From Microbacterium hydrocarbonoxydans (lineage in GTDB: Bacteria > Actinomycetota > Actinomycetes > Actinomycetales > Microbacteriaceae): a stretch of DNA of 64,000 bases. Below, piece after piece: positions 1-9,557 of this stretch. The notes beneath the pieces were generated by a model. It saw only the letters and a list, made by a program, of their open reading frames with translations, searched no databases and had not been told where the DNA came from. Positions within the stretch are counted from its first letter, which is position 1, and each line of letters begins with the position of its first letter. The stretch is taken from the NCBI RefSeq assembly GCF_000956475.1, contig NZ_JYJB01000008.1, forward strand, positions 434,001 to 498,000. The letters run 5' to 3'. Position numbers and translations under genes: made by a program.

Positions 1-1
1 C

Positions 2-1540
2 GGCACCGACAGCATCATCGTGCAGATCACGGTGATCGGGGCCGTGCCGGCATTCACCAGCACACTGTCGGCGACGATCGCCGAGGGCGAGGCGCTCGAC
101 GAGGTCGTCACCTCTGCCGGCATCCCGACTCCCGCGCTGTCGGCGGCCACGCTGCCCTCGGGGCTCTCCTTCACCGACGAGGGCGACGGCACCGGGCGCC
201 TGACCGGCACTCCCGCCCTGCCCCCTGGCGTGCACACCTTCGACCTCACGGCCGCCAACGCCCACGGGTCCGTCACACGCACGTTCACCCTCACGATCAC
301 GGCCCCGCCCGCATTCACGAGCGCCGACCACACCTCTTTCACATCCGGAGTCGCCGGCAGCTTCGCGGTGACGGTCGATCCGGGCTATCCGCAGCTCGCC
401 GCGGTGAGCATCACGGGCGCGCCCGCCTGGCTCGGCCTGGCCGGCGGCATCCTGGTCGGCACTCCGCCGCCTGGAAGCGGCGGAACCTACTCGTTCGACC
501 TGTCGATCGACGGCAGCGCCGTGGTGCAGAGCTTCACCCTCACGGTGAACGAGGCGCCGATCGTCACGGGTCACCCCGGCTCGCAGACGCTTCTCGAGGG
601 AGCGGATGCCGTCTTCACCGCGGCCGCGTCGGGATATCCAGCGCCGGCAGTGCAGTGGCAGCGATTCGTCGGCGGCTCCTGGACGGATATCGCCGGAGCC
701 ACCGCGACCACACTGTCGTTCACTGCGACCATCGCCGATGACGGCGCTCGTGTGCGGGCCGTGTTCACGAGCACGTCGGGGACGGCGACGAGCGACGAGG
801 CCGTCCTCACGGTCGGCCAGGTTCCCGCCTTCGTCGAGGTCGATCCTGTGGCGGCTCTCGCCGGCGGCGCGCTCGCGGTCGACATCGAGAGCACCGGGCT
901 CCCCGTGGGCGTGATCTCGGCATCCAGGCTGCCCGCCTGGCTGAGCTTCACCGACCACGGCGACGGCACCGCCACCCTCTCGGGAACACCGACGCTCGCT
1001 GACGCGGGTGATGCCACGGTCGTGCTGGCGGTCGACAACGGCTTCGGGGCGGACGAGATGACGGTGCGGATCTCGGTGAAGGCCGAGGTACCGCTGCCGC
1101 TTGTGATCGACGTCGCCGACGGCGCTCTGACGGGCGTTCCGCCCACGGTCGTGCGCAGTCAGCGGATCACCGTCGCCGGAACCGGATACCTCCCGGGCTC
1201 CGTGATCCGGCTCGGCATCTACTCGACCCCGACGAGCCTCGGAACGGTCGTCGCGGATGCCACTGGCGCCTTCTCGGTCGCCGTCACGATCCCCGCCGAC
1301 CAGTCGCTGGGCGCCCACACGGTCGCCGCTTCCGGTATCAGCGCGTCGGGGACCGCACGGCTGCTGACGGCGGGAACCACGGTCGTGCTGCCGCCGTCGA
1401 CGGGTGCAGGGTCGTCCACCAGCACGCTTCCGGCCACCGGTGTCGACGGCTCGCAGTCGCTCGGCCTGATGCTCGTGGCACTGCTCGCGATTCTCGCGGG
1501 TCTCACACTCGCGCGCAGAGCCCACCGCCGCTCGGCGTGA
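2..1540 (+). CDS. LPATG cell-wall-anchored surface protein with Ig-like repeats (5' truncated by window)
   Basis: The reading frame is open to the left edge (G-T-D-S-I-I-V before the first GTG at 20), so only the C-terminal part is present. The visible 506 residues are repeated beta-sandwich modules of the putative-Ig (He_PIG) type, each with a recurring LSFTDxGDGTxxLxGTP pattern, plus one Ig-like module with a VxWQR core near residues 205-215. The protein ends with LPATG at about residue 470, a hydrophobic segment at about 480-496 and a basic ARRAHRR tail. This is a sortase sorting signal, so the protein should be covalently attached to peptidoglycan. It is probably an adhesin or a carbohydrate-facing surface protein. 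The ligand cannot be read from the sequence. Confidence 0.8.
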   Translation, partial: GTDSIIVQITVIGAVPAFTSTLSATIAEGEALDEVVTSAGIPTPALSAATLPSGLSFTDEGDGTGRLTGTPALPPGVHTFDLTAANAHGSVTRTFTLTITAPPAFTSADHTSFTSGVAGSFAVTVDPGYPQLAAVSITGAPAWLGLAGGILVGTPPPGSGGTYSFDLSIDGSAVVQSFTLTVNEAPIVTGHPGSQTLLEGADAVFTAAASGYPAPAVQWQRFVGGSWTDIAGATATTLSFTATIADDGARVRAVFTSTSGTATSDEAVLTVGQVPAFVEVDPVAALAGGALAVDIESTGLPVGVISASRLPAWLSFTDHGDGTATLSGTPTLADAGDATVVLAVDNGFGADEMTVRISVKAEVPLPLVIDVADGALTGVPPTVVRSQRITVAGTGYLPGSVIRLGIYSTPTSLGTVVADATGAFSVAVTIPADQSLGAHTVAASGISASGTARLLTAGTTVVLPPSTGAGSSTSTLPATGVDGSQSLGLMLVALLAILAGLTLARRAHRRSA

Positions 1541-1557
1541 GCTCGACGGCCTTCCGC

Positions 1558-3105
1558 TCAGCCGAGCAGCAGCCCGTCGAGCACGAGCTGTCGGATGCGG
1601 GGCTCGATGTCGGCCCAGAGATCTGCCAGCGGCACCTCGAAGAGGTCGGCGAGAGCTGCGACGATCTGCACCACCGTGAGCTCGCCGTCGCATGCCCCGA
1701 CGAATGCGGCGAGCGCGGGGTCGACGGCGATCGTGCGACCGAAGCCGCCGCCCTGTCGCAGTTCGATCACGCTCGGGTCGTCGTTTCCCGGCAGCAGGTG
1801 GCGCGCTTCGGTGACGTCGGCGGCCGTGACGAGAGTGTCGGGGAGCCCTCTGTCCGCGATCAGGTCGAAGGCGGCGAGCCCGTGGCGCAGCGCCCCGCCG
1901 ACGTTCGACACGGGCTGCGGCATCCGCTCCACCCGGCGCAGTCGCTCGCCGTTCGTGGCGGGGCGACGGAGCAGCACGTAGCCGAATCCCACCGCCGTGA
2001 CGCCGCGGGCGGCGAAATCGTCGAGCCAGGCGGTGAGCAGCGCGGTGAACGCGGAGTCGCGAGGAGTGATGCCGCCGTCGCGGATCCAGAGCTCGGCGTA
2101 GCCGAGCGGTGAGAGCTCCTCGCGTTGGATCGCCCAGAGATCGATGTCATCCGGAACCCAGGACGAGAGCCGGTCGAGCCCTTGCTCCTCTCCTCGCCGC
2201 GCTCGCTCAGGAACCGGCGAAGAGGATGCGCGCGACTCCCAGTTGCCCAGCAGCTGCGCGACGCCGCCCGCAGTCAGATACGCGGGAGCCGTGCGGACGA
2301 ACTGCTCGACGAGAGCGTCGCCGACCAGACCGCCGTCGCGGTACTCGTATGCGGGCACGCCCTCGACCCGCGGAGTGATCACGAACGGCGGATTCGACAC
2401 CACGAGGTCGAAGGCCTCACCCTCGACAGGCTCGAACATGCTCCCCTCGCGGAAGTCGATGTTGTGCACGCCGTTGAGCAGGGCGTTCAGCTCGGCATAC
2501 GCCAGGGCGCGTGCTGAGATGTCGGTCGCGACGACCGTTGCTGCGTGCCTGGCGACCAGGAGGGCCTGGATGCCGCATCCGGTGCCGAGGTCGAGGGCAC
2601 GGTCGACCTCGATCGGCATCACGATCTCGGCCAGCGTGCGCGAGGCCCCGCCGACACCCAGCACGTGATCCGCCGGCAGTGCTCCGTCGAGGGCGACCTC
2701 GTCGAGGTCGCTCGCGATCCACCATTCGCCGATGCCGTCTGCATCGACGAACGACTGCGGGCGCAGCAGGGCGGTCGGGCGCACCGAATCCTCGTCGGTG
2801 ACGGCGAGCCCGAGTCGCTCGAGACCGTCGACGCCGAGCTGGGTCAGTGCCGCGGCGACGGCGTCTCTCGGCTGTGGCATGCCCAGCACGAAAAGGCGCC
2901 CCAGCGTGGCGAGCACGCCGTCGTCGCCGGAGATCGCACGCAGGATCGGCTCGCGCAGACCGCGCGCGAGAGCGTCGTCGGCCTCTTCGCCCCAGAGGCG
3001 CCGCAGGGGCTCGGAGCGGAAGTCCGCCAGGTCGAGATCGGTCGCCAGAGCGGCGCACAGCAGAGGCTCTGGGCGGGGGGAAGCACTGTCGGACACGGCC
3101 GTCAC
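1558..3105 (-). CDS. class I SAM-dependent methyltransferase (PrmC/HemK-like, DUF7059 N-terminus)
   Basis: The protein carries a SAM-binding motif ALDLGTGCGIQALL and the catalytic-loop motif NPPF (VVSNPPFVIT) typical of N5-glutamine and RNA-guanine small-domain methyltransferases. An N-terminal helical domain of about 130 residues (DUF7059 type) and a C-terminal extension of about 180 residues make it longer than PrmC (about 280). I chose the GTG at 3105 because GAAGG lies 8 bases upstream; an in-frame GTG at 3129 adds eight residues and has no clear ribosome binding site. It is divergent from the DUF6049 gene. The substrate is unknown. Confidence 0.75.
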   Translation of the reverse strand: MTAVSDSASPRPEPLLCAALATDLDLADFRSEPLRRLWGEEADDALARGLREPILRAISGDDGVLATLGRLFVLGMPQPRDAVAAALTQLGVDGLERLGLAVTDEDSVRPTALLRPQSFVDADGIGEWWIASDLDEVALDGALPADHVLGVGGASRTLAEIVMPIEVDRALDLGTGCGIQALLVARHAATVVATDISARALAYAELNALLNGVHNIDFREGSMFEPVEGEAFDLVVSNPPFVITPRVEGVPAYEYRDGGLVGDALVEQFVRTAPAYLTAGGVAQLLGNWESRASSSPVPERARRGEEQGLDRLSSWVPDDIDLWAIQREELSPLGYAELWIRDGGITPRDSAFTALLTAWLDDFAARGVTAVGFGYVLLRRPATNGERLRRVERMPQPVSNVGGALRHGLAAFDLIADRGLPDTLVTAADVTEARHLLPGNDDPSVIELRQGGGFGRTIAVDPALAAFVGACDGELTVVQIVAALADLFEVPLADLWADIEPRIRQLVLDGLLLG

Positions 3106-3142
3106 TCTACGCGCCTTCAGGGATCTCACCTGCGCGCCCGCC

Positions 3143-3148
3143 TAGAAT
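3143..3148 (+). promoter_or_regulatory. putative -10 element for DUF6049-murJ
   Basis: TAGAAT matches the actinobacterial housekeeping -10 (TANNNT). It lies 55 bases before the ATG at 3203 and predicts a short 5' leader. No clear -35 is visible. Confidence 0.4.
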
Positions 3149-3202
3149 CGCAGGGTCAGCACTCACGATCGGCCCCCTCTCGGGCGCTCGAGGAAGACCC
3201 CC

Positions 3203-5416
3203 ATGACCGTGACCATCTTCGAGAACGGCTTTCGCGCGCGCCTCGCCTGCGGAACCGTGGCCTTCGCGATGGCACTCGGTACCGGCGTGGTCGCCGCCCC
3301 GGCGGCTCAGGCTGCTCAGGGCGATGCCGAGCCCCCGGTGCTCCACGTGTCGGCCGGGTCGAACGGCGTCGTCGCCCCCGGGCTGCCGACCACGGCATCC
3401 GTCACCGTCGAGAACACCGCAGACCAGGCGCTGCCATCGGGGCGCGTGACGGTCTCGATCAATCGCACGCCCCTCGCAGGAGAGGATGCGGTCTCGTCGT
3501 GGCTGGACTCGGACGACGTATCGGGAGACTTCGACGTGATCGCCGAGGACAGCACGGAGCAGGTGGATGCCGGGGCCTCCGTGACCACGAGCCTCGCGAT
3601 CCCGGAAGAGGTCCTGGCGACCCTCGCACCGGGCGTCTACCCGGTGCGTGCCGCGCTGAGCGGAACCGACGCCACCTCCGGTGCGGATGTCTCCACTGCG
3701 AGCGTCCTCGTGATCTCCGCCGACCCGCATCCGCCGGTGACCGTCTTCGTGCCGATCACGGCGACCCCCGCCGACGGCGCCGCGCTTCTCAGCTCGGACG
3801 AGCTGACGGAGCTCACCGCCGCCGACGGTGATCTCACCGCACAGCTCGACGGCGTCAGCGGGACCTCCGCCGTTCTCGCCATCGACCCCGCGATCGTCGC
3901 AGCCATCCGCGTGCTGGGCTCGTCGGCGCCCACGACCGCGGTCGACTGGCTGGCGCGCCTCGAGAATCTGCCGAACGAGCGATTCGCTCTGCAGTTCGCG
4001 GATGCCGACGCCACGACTCAGGCGCAGGCCGACCTTCCGGCTCTCCTGACCCCGACGACGCTCACGCCCTTCCTCGATCCGGCGAACTTCTCCTCCGCTC
4101 CCCCGGCCTCGGCAGGTCCGACGCCCACGGGCACCCCCGCGCCCAGCCCCAGCGGAGGTCCGGCCCTTCCGGGCGACGACGCACTGACGGCGATCGATCG
4201 TGCGGCCGAGGGCATCCTCTGGCCGCGAGCGGATGTCACCCACGAGGATCTCGAGGCGTTCCGCTCGTACCTCGGCGGCACGGCGACGACGATCCTGCCC
4301 TCGACCGCTGTCGGCGGCGTGGTCGGCGGTCACGCGAACGTCGGCGCGGAGGACGTGCTCGTGACGGATTCTGCGGCATCGGATGCCCTGTCCGACGCCG
4401 CCGGAGAGTCGGATGCCGAGGCTCGCGCCCAGTCGCTCGCGGCAGCCAACGCCTTCCTCTACCTCGCCGCGCAGGCCACCTCGGCCACTCTCGCCATCGG
4501 ACTCGATCGCGATGAGAACCGCACATCTGATGCTCTGCGCGACGCGGTGACGACGGTCGACTCGCCCGGCGTGAACCTCACCTCTCTGCGTGCGGAGCTC
4601 TCCGTCGATGCCGCCATGGACCCCGAAGCCGAGCAGGATCGCGGCGCCTCGCTGCAGCTGCTCCTGTCGGACGAGCAGACGCTCGGACAGTTCTCGACCA
4701 TCCTCGACGACCCGCAGGTGCTGCTGAGCCCTGAGCGCATCCGCATCATGCGCACGATCGGCGCCGGCCTCGGGGCCACGAGATTCGATGAGGCTCTGAG
4801 CGACCACCGCCAGGCGACACGGGAGACACTCGACTCGGTCGGCATCCCGCCCGCCAGCACGATCCAGCTGCTGTCGGCCAACGCCGATCTGCCGTTCGCC
4901 GTGCGCAACGACCTCCCTTGGCCCGTCAACGTCGTGCTCACGGTGCTGCCGAGCGATCCGCGACTCGAGGTCGAGTCGGTCACGCGCGCCACGATCCCCG
5001 CCGGCACCACCACCCGGGTCAAGGTCCCGGTGTCGGCCCGCGTCGGCAGCGGAGAGCTCGACCTGCGCCTCTCGCTCACAAGTCCCACCGGGGTGCCGCT
5101 CGGCCAGTCGCAGACCGTTCGCGTGGCCGTGCGGGCCGAATGGGAGGGCATCGGTCTCGCGATCTTCGGCAGCCTGATCGTCATCCTCATCGTGCTGGGC
5201 GTGGTTCGCACCGTGCACCGCCGACGCAAGGGAGCGGATGCCGAGACAGAGGCGTCCGGCGAAGATGACGAAGCGACGGCGACCGACGTCGTCGAACAAC
5301 CTGCGTCGTCACCGGACGCTTCGCCCTCCGACCCGGGATCCGCGGCGGCCGCTGATGATGCCGCGGCGACTTCCACGCCGACCGACGTCGTCGACACCAA
5401 GAAGGACTCCCAGTGA
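3203..5416 (+). CDS. DUF6049 family membrane-anchored secreted protein
   Basis: The 737-residue protein starts with a signal peptide ending near AAPAAQAAQG (residues 28-40). It has a long extracytoplasmic region, one C-terminal transmembrane helix at about 649-668 and an acidic, low-complexity cytoplasmic tail. It is the positional counterpart of M. tuberculosis Rv3909, which also sits directly before murJ. The start at 3203 follows GAGGAAGA. The stop overlaps the GTG of murJ by four bases (GTGA), so the two are translationally coupled. The role is unknown, but the fixed link to murJ suggests the cell envelope. Confidence 0.8.
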   Translation: MTVTIFENGFRARLACGTVAFAMALGTGVVAAPAAQAAQGDAEPPVLHVSAGSNGVVAPGLPTTASVTVENTADQALPSGRVTVSINRTPLAGEDAVSSWLDSDDVSGDFDVIAEDSTEQVDAGASVTTSLAIPEEVLATLAPGVYPVRAALSGTDATSGADVSTASVLVISADPHPPVTVFVPITATPADGAALLSSDELTELTAADGDLTAQLDGVSGTSAVLAIDPAIVAAIRVLGSSAPTTAVDWLARLENLPNERFALQFADADATTQAQADLPALLTPTTLTPFLDPANFSSAPPASAGPTPTGTPAPSPSGGPALPGDDALTAIDRAAEGILWPRADVTHEDLEAFRSYLGGTATTILPSTAVGGVVGGHANVGAEDVLVTDSAASDALSDAAGESDAEARAQSLAAANAFLYLAAQATSATLAIGLDRDENRTSDALRDAVTTVDSPGVNLTSLRAELSVDAAMDPEAEQDRGASLQLLLSDEQTLGQFSTILDDPQVLLSPERIRIMRTIGAGLGATRFDEALSDHRQATRETLDSVGIPPASTIQLLSANADLPFAVRNDLPWPVNVVLTVLPSDPRLEVESVTRATIPAGTTTRVKVPVSARVGSGELDLRLSLTSPTGVPLGQSQTVRVAVRAEWEGIGLAIFGSLIVILIVLGVVRTVHRRRKGADAETEASGEDDEATATDVVEQPASSPDASPSDPGSAAAADDAAATSTPTDVVDTKKDSQ

Positions 5417-7032
5417 GCAGTCTCGGCCGCGCCAGCGCCCTCCTCGGGGCCGGCACCCTCGTCTCGCGCGTCACTGGGCTCGTGCGCACGATCGTGCTGC
5501 TCGCGGCCATCGGCAGCTTCGGTCGCCCTGGCGATGCCTTCGGCGTCGCCAACCAGCTGCCCAACAACGTCTTCACCATCATCCAGACCGGCATCCTCAC
5601 GGCCGTGATCATCCCCCAGATCGTGAAGGCGGGCGCCCACAAGGACGGCGGCAGGGCGTACATCTCGAAGCTGTTCACGATCGGAACGGTCGTCTTCCTC
5701 GCCGCCACGGTGGTCGCCATGGTGGCGGCTCCCTGGCTGGTGGCCTTCTATGGCCCGAAGTTCACGCCCGATCAGCAGGCTCTTGCCACGGCGTTCGCGT
5801 ACTGGTGCCTTCCGCAGATCTTCTTCTACGGCCTCTATGCGCTGATCGGTGAGACGCTCAACGCCAAGCGCGTCTTCGGTCCCTACACCTGGGCTCCGAT
5901 CGCGAACAACATCGTGTCGATCGCCGGCTTCCTCATCTTCATCGCCCTGTTCGGCTCCGATCGCAACCAGGTCGGCGGCTGGACTCCCACCATGATCGCT
6001 CTGCTCGCCGGGACGGCGACCCTCGGAATCGCGTTGCAGGCGGCACTGCTGCTGTTCTCATGGCGACGCACGGGCCTTCGACTGCGTGCCGACTTCCAGT
6101 GGCGGGGCGTCGGCCTGCGCGCTGTCGGCCGACTGGCCGGCTGGACGTTCCTCATGGTCATCGCCGGCCAGATCGCCGGCTGGGTTCAGACAGCGGTCGT
6201 CGGCGAAGCCTCGGGGGAGAATCCCTCGGTCATCTTCATGCAGGCGGCCTGGCTCGTCTTCATGCTCCCGTACTCGATCTTCGCCATCTCGATCGGTACA
6301 CCGTACTTCACGCAGATCGCGGAGCATGCGGCCGAGAACCGCGATGCCGAGGTTCGCGGAGACGTCGCCCGCTGCATCCGCGTCATCTCGCTGTTCGTGG
6401 TCGGCTCCGGCATCGCACTCGCGGTCGCTGCGGTTCCTGCGACGCGGATCTTCACGGCATCAGCGGAGCAGGCTCTGCAGGCTGCCCCGGTGCTGATCTG
6501 CTACCTCGTGGGACTCCTGCCGCTCGCTCTGCTGTTCATCGTGCAGCGCGCTTTCTACGCGTACGGCGACACCCGCACGCCGTTCTACTTCACCCTCGTG
6601 CAGGTCGCCCTGATCATCGTCCTGTCCCTGATCGCGGGCGCCCTGGCGCCCAAGGAGCAGCTGGCCGCCGCGATCGCCCTCGGTCAGTCCGTCGCCGGCG
6701 TCGTGCAGACGATCGTGGCGATCTGGATCCTCCGCAACCGCCTGGGCGGTCTCGAGATCCCCCGGACGCTCCTCTCTCTGCTCCGCTTCACGGTCGCCGC
6801 CATTCCTGCCGGCTTCGCGGGCTGGGGAGCCTACCTCCTGCTCGGCGCGGAGAACGGCTGGATCGTCGGCAACACCGGATCGAACTTCGTCGACCGCATC
6901 CTCGGGGCCGTCGGCACCGGCGTGATCGGGCTCGTATCGGTGATCGTCTACGTCATCGTGCTGCTTCTGCTGCGCGCCCCCGAGCTGTCAGCCGCGACGC
7001 GGATGCTGCGCCGGTTCCTGCCAGGGCGCTGA
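5413..7032 (+). CDS. murJ: lipid II flippase MurJ (MviN)
   Basis: The 539-residue protein is almost wholly hydrophobic with the many-helix pattern of the MATE-like MurJ family. The N-terminus GRASALLGAGTLVSRVTGLVRT is the conserved family signature. MurJ moves lipid II across the cytoplasmic membrane for peptidoglycan synthesis. It overlaps DUF6049 by four bases. The long C-terminal kinase-like extension of mycobacterial MviN is absent. Confidence 0.93.
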   Translation: MSSLGRASALLGAGTLVSRVTGLVRTIVLLAAIGSFGRPGDAFGVANQLPNNVFTIIQTGILTAVIIPQIVKAGAHKDGGRAYISKLFTIGTVVFLAATVVAMVAAPWLVAFYGPKFTPDQQALATAFAYWCLPQIFFYGLYALIGETLNAKRVFGPYTWAPIANNIVSIAGFLIFIALFGSDRNQVGGWTPTMIALLAGTATLGIALQAALLLFSWRRTGLRLRADFQWRGVGLRAVGRLAGWTFLMVIAGQIAGWVQTAVVGEASGENPSVIFMQAAWLVFMLPYSIFAISIGTPYFTQIAEHAAENRDAEVRGDVARCIRVISLFVVGSGIALAVAAVPATRIFTASAEQALQAAPVLICYLVGLLPLALLFIVQRAFYAYGDTRTPFYFTLVQVALIIVLSLIAGALAPKEQLAAAIALGQSVAGVVQTIVAIWILRNRLGGLEIPRTLLSLLRFTVAAIPAGFAGWGAYLLLGAENGWIVGNTGSNFVDRILGAVGTGVIGLVSVIVYVIVLLLLRAPELSAATRMLRRFLPGR

Positions 7033-7084
7033 GCCGACGGCATCCGCTCCCGCATCCGGTGACTCACCCGGTATCGGATGAGGG

Positions 7085-7093
7085 TTATCCACA
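7085..7093 (+). promoter_or_regulatory. isolated DnaA box
   Basis: TTATCCACA is a perfect consensus DnaA box. It lies in the murJ-7145 intergenic gap, 40 bases upstream of the -10 of the next gene, so DnaA could affect that promoter. Confidence 0.5.
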
Positions 7094-7132
7094 ACGCGCT
7101 CGCACGTCGACGAGCGACCGTCGACCGGCCTC

Positions 7133-7145
7133 TAGGCTCGCGATA
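7133..7145 (+). promoter_or_regulatory. leaderless-type promoter of the 7145 gene
   Basis: TAGGCT at 7133-7138 is followed by six bases and then the ATG at 7145, so transcription should begin at or near the start codon. There is no Shine-Dalgarno sequence. Confidence 0.5.
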
Positions 7146-8395
7146 TGCCCGAACCTGCGATCGAACACGACGGGCCGGCTGATGCTGCGATGCCTCCCGA
7201 GCCTGCGGACGACACGGTGGCACCCGACGTCACGGTGACGCCCGAACCCCGGGAGAACGCCGATCTGCTGATCTGGATGACGTGGCCCCTCGTCTCGTGG
7301 ACGATGCCGGTGCTGATGTACCTCCTCATGCTCAAGAGCGGCGGCTGGGAGATGCTTCTGCTGCTGCCCTTCATGATCCTGATCGTGCCGGGTCTCGCTC
7401 TGCTCGGGCTGCTGCCCCGCTTCATTCTGCGGCGGGCGGGGGCGAAGACCTCTCCCTCCATCGTCAGCATCGCGATGATCGTGAACTGGTGGAGCCAGAT
7501 TCTGCTGGCGTTGTCTCATCGAGGACTGGGAGACTCGGGCGGGATCGACTCGATCCTCGGCGACGCATTCGGGATCCGCGACGGAACGCAGGCGAGCCTG
7601 TCCGGTATCGCCATCATCGTGGCCGTCCTGAGCTACTTGGCGGCGGTCGTCTCAGCGAGCATGCTGGCGGATGCGCCCGGCAGAAGGAGGATGCCCTCAT
7701 GGGTCGTCGCTGTGGTGATGCTCGTCGTCCCGTTGCTGTTCCTCGGCGTGGTCAAGGGTGTGGCGATGGCCGGAGAGGCCCAGGAGGAGGCAGCAGCTGC
7801 CGCGGAGGCTCGGGAGTGGGACGACGCTCAGCGTTCGCTCGTTCCCCTGCGTCAGGACATCGCGGAGAACGGATGGACCATCGACTGCTGCGGAATGGAT
7901 GACGACGACCCGCGCAGCTACGAGAACGGTCAGAAGCGACTCGCGTCGATGAGCGTCTACATGAGCGTGCAGATGGAGGGCGTTCCTGCTGACCTGTTCG
8001 ACGAGATGGTCGATGTCGCCGCTGCGCACGACTGGGAGGTCACCGACACCGAGATCCCCGCGTCCGAGCCGACGACGGATGCCACGCCGGCCCCCGCTCC
8101 CGATCCGACAGCCGTTCCCGCACCGCTTGCTCGCGGGCAGGCCTGGACGGGCACCCTGACCGCGACCGACGACGAAGAACGACTGCTCACGATCCGTGTC
8201 GAATCGGTCGCCGGCGCGGCCGATCCGTCCTCCATCGTCTCCGTGGAGCTGCGCACCGTTCCACGACCTGCCGCTGACGTGGTCGAGGTCCTCTGGTGGG
8301 AGCGCCTCACCGAGGAGGACGAACGTCAGCCGCCGGTGGATGGGATCACCTTCCGCTACGACGAATGGCCGAGCCTGCTCCGCCTGGCCGTTTGA
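7145..8395 (+). CDS. hypothetical multi-pass membrane protein
   Basis: I do not recognise this 416-residue protein. After an acidic N-terminus (about 40 residues) there are hydrophobic segments near residues 45-60, 65-95, 105-125, 155-178 and 185-205. An extracytoplasmic domain of about 200 residues follows, with a CC pair (IDCCGMDDDD), a Pro-Ala-rich linker near 325-340 and a beta-rich C-terminus. It occupies the place where mycobacteria carry sigM, but nothing in it looks like a sigma factor. The start has no ribosome binding site and sits six bases after a -10 element. Confidence 0.65.
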   Translation: MPEPAIEHDGPADAAMPPEPADDTVAPDVTVTPEPRENADLLIWMTWPLVSWTMPVLMYLLMLKSGGWEMLLLLPFMILIVPGLALLGLLPRFILRRAGAKTSPSIVSIAMIVNWWSQILLALSHRGLGDSGGIDSILGDAFGIRDGTQASLSGIAIIVAVLSYLAAVVSASMLADAPGRRRMPSWVVAVVMLVVPLLFLGVVKGVAMAGEAQEEAAAAAEAREWDDAQRSLVPLRQDIAENGWTIDCCGMDDDDPRSYENGQKRLASMSVYMSVQMEGVPADLFDEMVDVAAAHDWEVTDTEIPASEPTTDATPAPAPDPTAVPAPLARGQAWTGTLTATDDEERLLTIRVESVAGAADPSSIVSVELRTVPRPAADVVEVLWWERLTEEDERQPPVDGITFRYDEWPSLLRLAV

Positions 8396-8447
8396 GGACA
8401 CCGCGTGCCGATCCGCTTTCTGCTCCCGACCAGACGCACAGCGTCCG

Positions 8448-8474
8448 GGGAATGCCCCGCGGTTACCATTGGTT
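8448..8474 (+). promoter_or_regulatory. SigR/SigH-type thiol-stress promoter of trxB-trxA
   Basis: GGGAAT (8448-8453), exactly 18 bases, then GTT (8472-8474). This is the consensus of the actinobacterial SigR (Streptomyces) / SigH (mycobacteria) sigma factors that respond to thiol oxidation. The trxB ATG follows at 8515 with GGGGAAG as ribosome binding site. Confidence 0.75.
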
Positions 8475-8514
8475 GAAGCAGCCGTACGCCCTTTTCGGGG
8501 AAGAGAGAGAGCAC

Positions 8515-9489
8515 ATGCGTCAGGTCATCATCATCGGATCGGGACCGGCCGGGTTCACCGCCGCCATCTACGCGGCGCGCGCGAACCTCAAGCCGCTGCT
8601 CATCGCGAGCTCGGTCGAGGTCGGCGGCGAGCTGATGAACACCACCGAGGTCGAGAACTACCCGGGCTTCCCTGACGGCATCCAGGGACCCGAGCTCATG
8701 GCCAAGTTCCAGGAGCAGGCCGAGAAGTTCGGCACCGAGGTGCTGTACGACGACGTCACCTCGCTCGACCTGAACGGCCCCGTCAAGACGGTGACCCTTG
8801 GCAGCGGCGCGGTGCACGAGACCCGCGCACTCATCTATGCGACCGGATCCGCCTACCGCAAGCTCGGTATCGAGGGCGAAGAGCGCCTCTCCGGCTACGG
8901 CGTCTCCTGGTGCGCCACGTGTGACGGCTTCTTCTTCCGTGAGAAGACGATCGCGGTCGTCGGCGGCGGCGACTCGGCGATGGAAGAGGCGACGTTCCTC
9001 ACCCGCTTCGCGGACAAGGTGTACGTCATCCACCGCAAGGACAGCCTGCGTGCATCCAAGATCATGCAGGAGCGCGCGTTCGCGAACGAGAAGATCGAGT
9101 TCGTGTGGAACAGCGAGGTCGCAGAGGTTCTCGGCGGCGACTCCGTGACCGGAGTGCAGCTGCGCGACACTGTCGACGGCACGCTCCGCGACCTCCCTCT
9201 CGACGGGCTGTTCATCGCGATCGGCAACGACCCTCGCACACACCTCGTGCACGACAAGCTCGAGCTCACCGCCGAAGGAACCATCTGGGTCGACGGCCGC
9301 ACGTCGAAGACCTCGGTTCCGGGTGTGTTCGCGGCGGGAGACGTCATCGACCCGACCTACCGCCAGGCGATCACGGCCGCCGGCTCCGGCACGGTGGCAG
9401 CCCTCGACGCCGAGCACTTCCTCGCGGATTTCGATGACGCCTCGGTGGAGGTTCCCGCTGCCGAGGCCGCTGAGGTCATCGTCGCCTGA
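8515..9489 (+). CDS. trxB: thioredoxin-disulfide reductase
   Basis: The 324-residue flavoprotein passes NADPH electrons to thioredoxin. It has the FAD motif GSGPAG at 8-13, the redox-active CATC at 133-136, and the NADPH-binding GGGDSA at 150-155. C-terminal GDVIDPTYRQAITAAGSG closes the FAD site. The start was set at MRQVIIIG, where the family begins and a ribosome binding site precedes; the frame is open further upstream but that part is not conserved. It forms an operon with trxA 68 bases downstream. Confidence 0.96.
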   Translation: MRQVIIIGSGPAGFTAAIYAARANLKPLLIASSVEVGGELMNTTEVENYPGFPDGIQGPELMAKFQEQAEKFGTEVLYDDVTSLDLNGPVKTVTLGSGAVHETRALIYATGSAYRKLGIEGEERLSGYGVSWCATCDGFFFREKTIAVVGGGDSAMEEATFLTRFADKVYVIHRKDSLRASKIMQERAFANEKIEFVWNSEVAEVLGGDSVTGVQLRDTVDGTLRDLPLDGLFIAIGNDPRTHLVHDKLELTAEGTIWVDGRTSKTSVPGVFAAGDVIDPTYRQAITAAGSGTVAALDAEHFLADFDDASVEVPAAEAAEVIVA

Positions 9490-9557
9490 GGCGGCGGGAA
9501 CACTTTCCCCACGCCCGTTGTTGTAGCGGACGAACCTCGAATCAAGGAGAAACTCTG

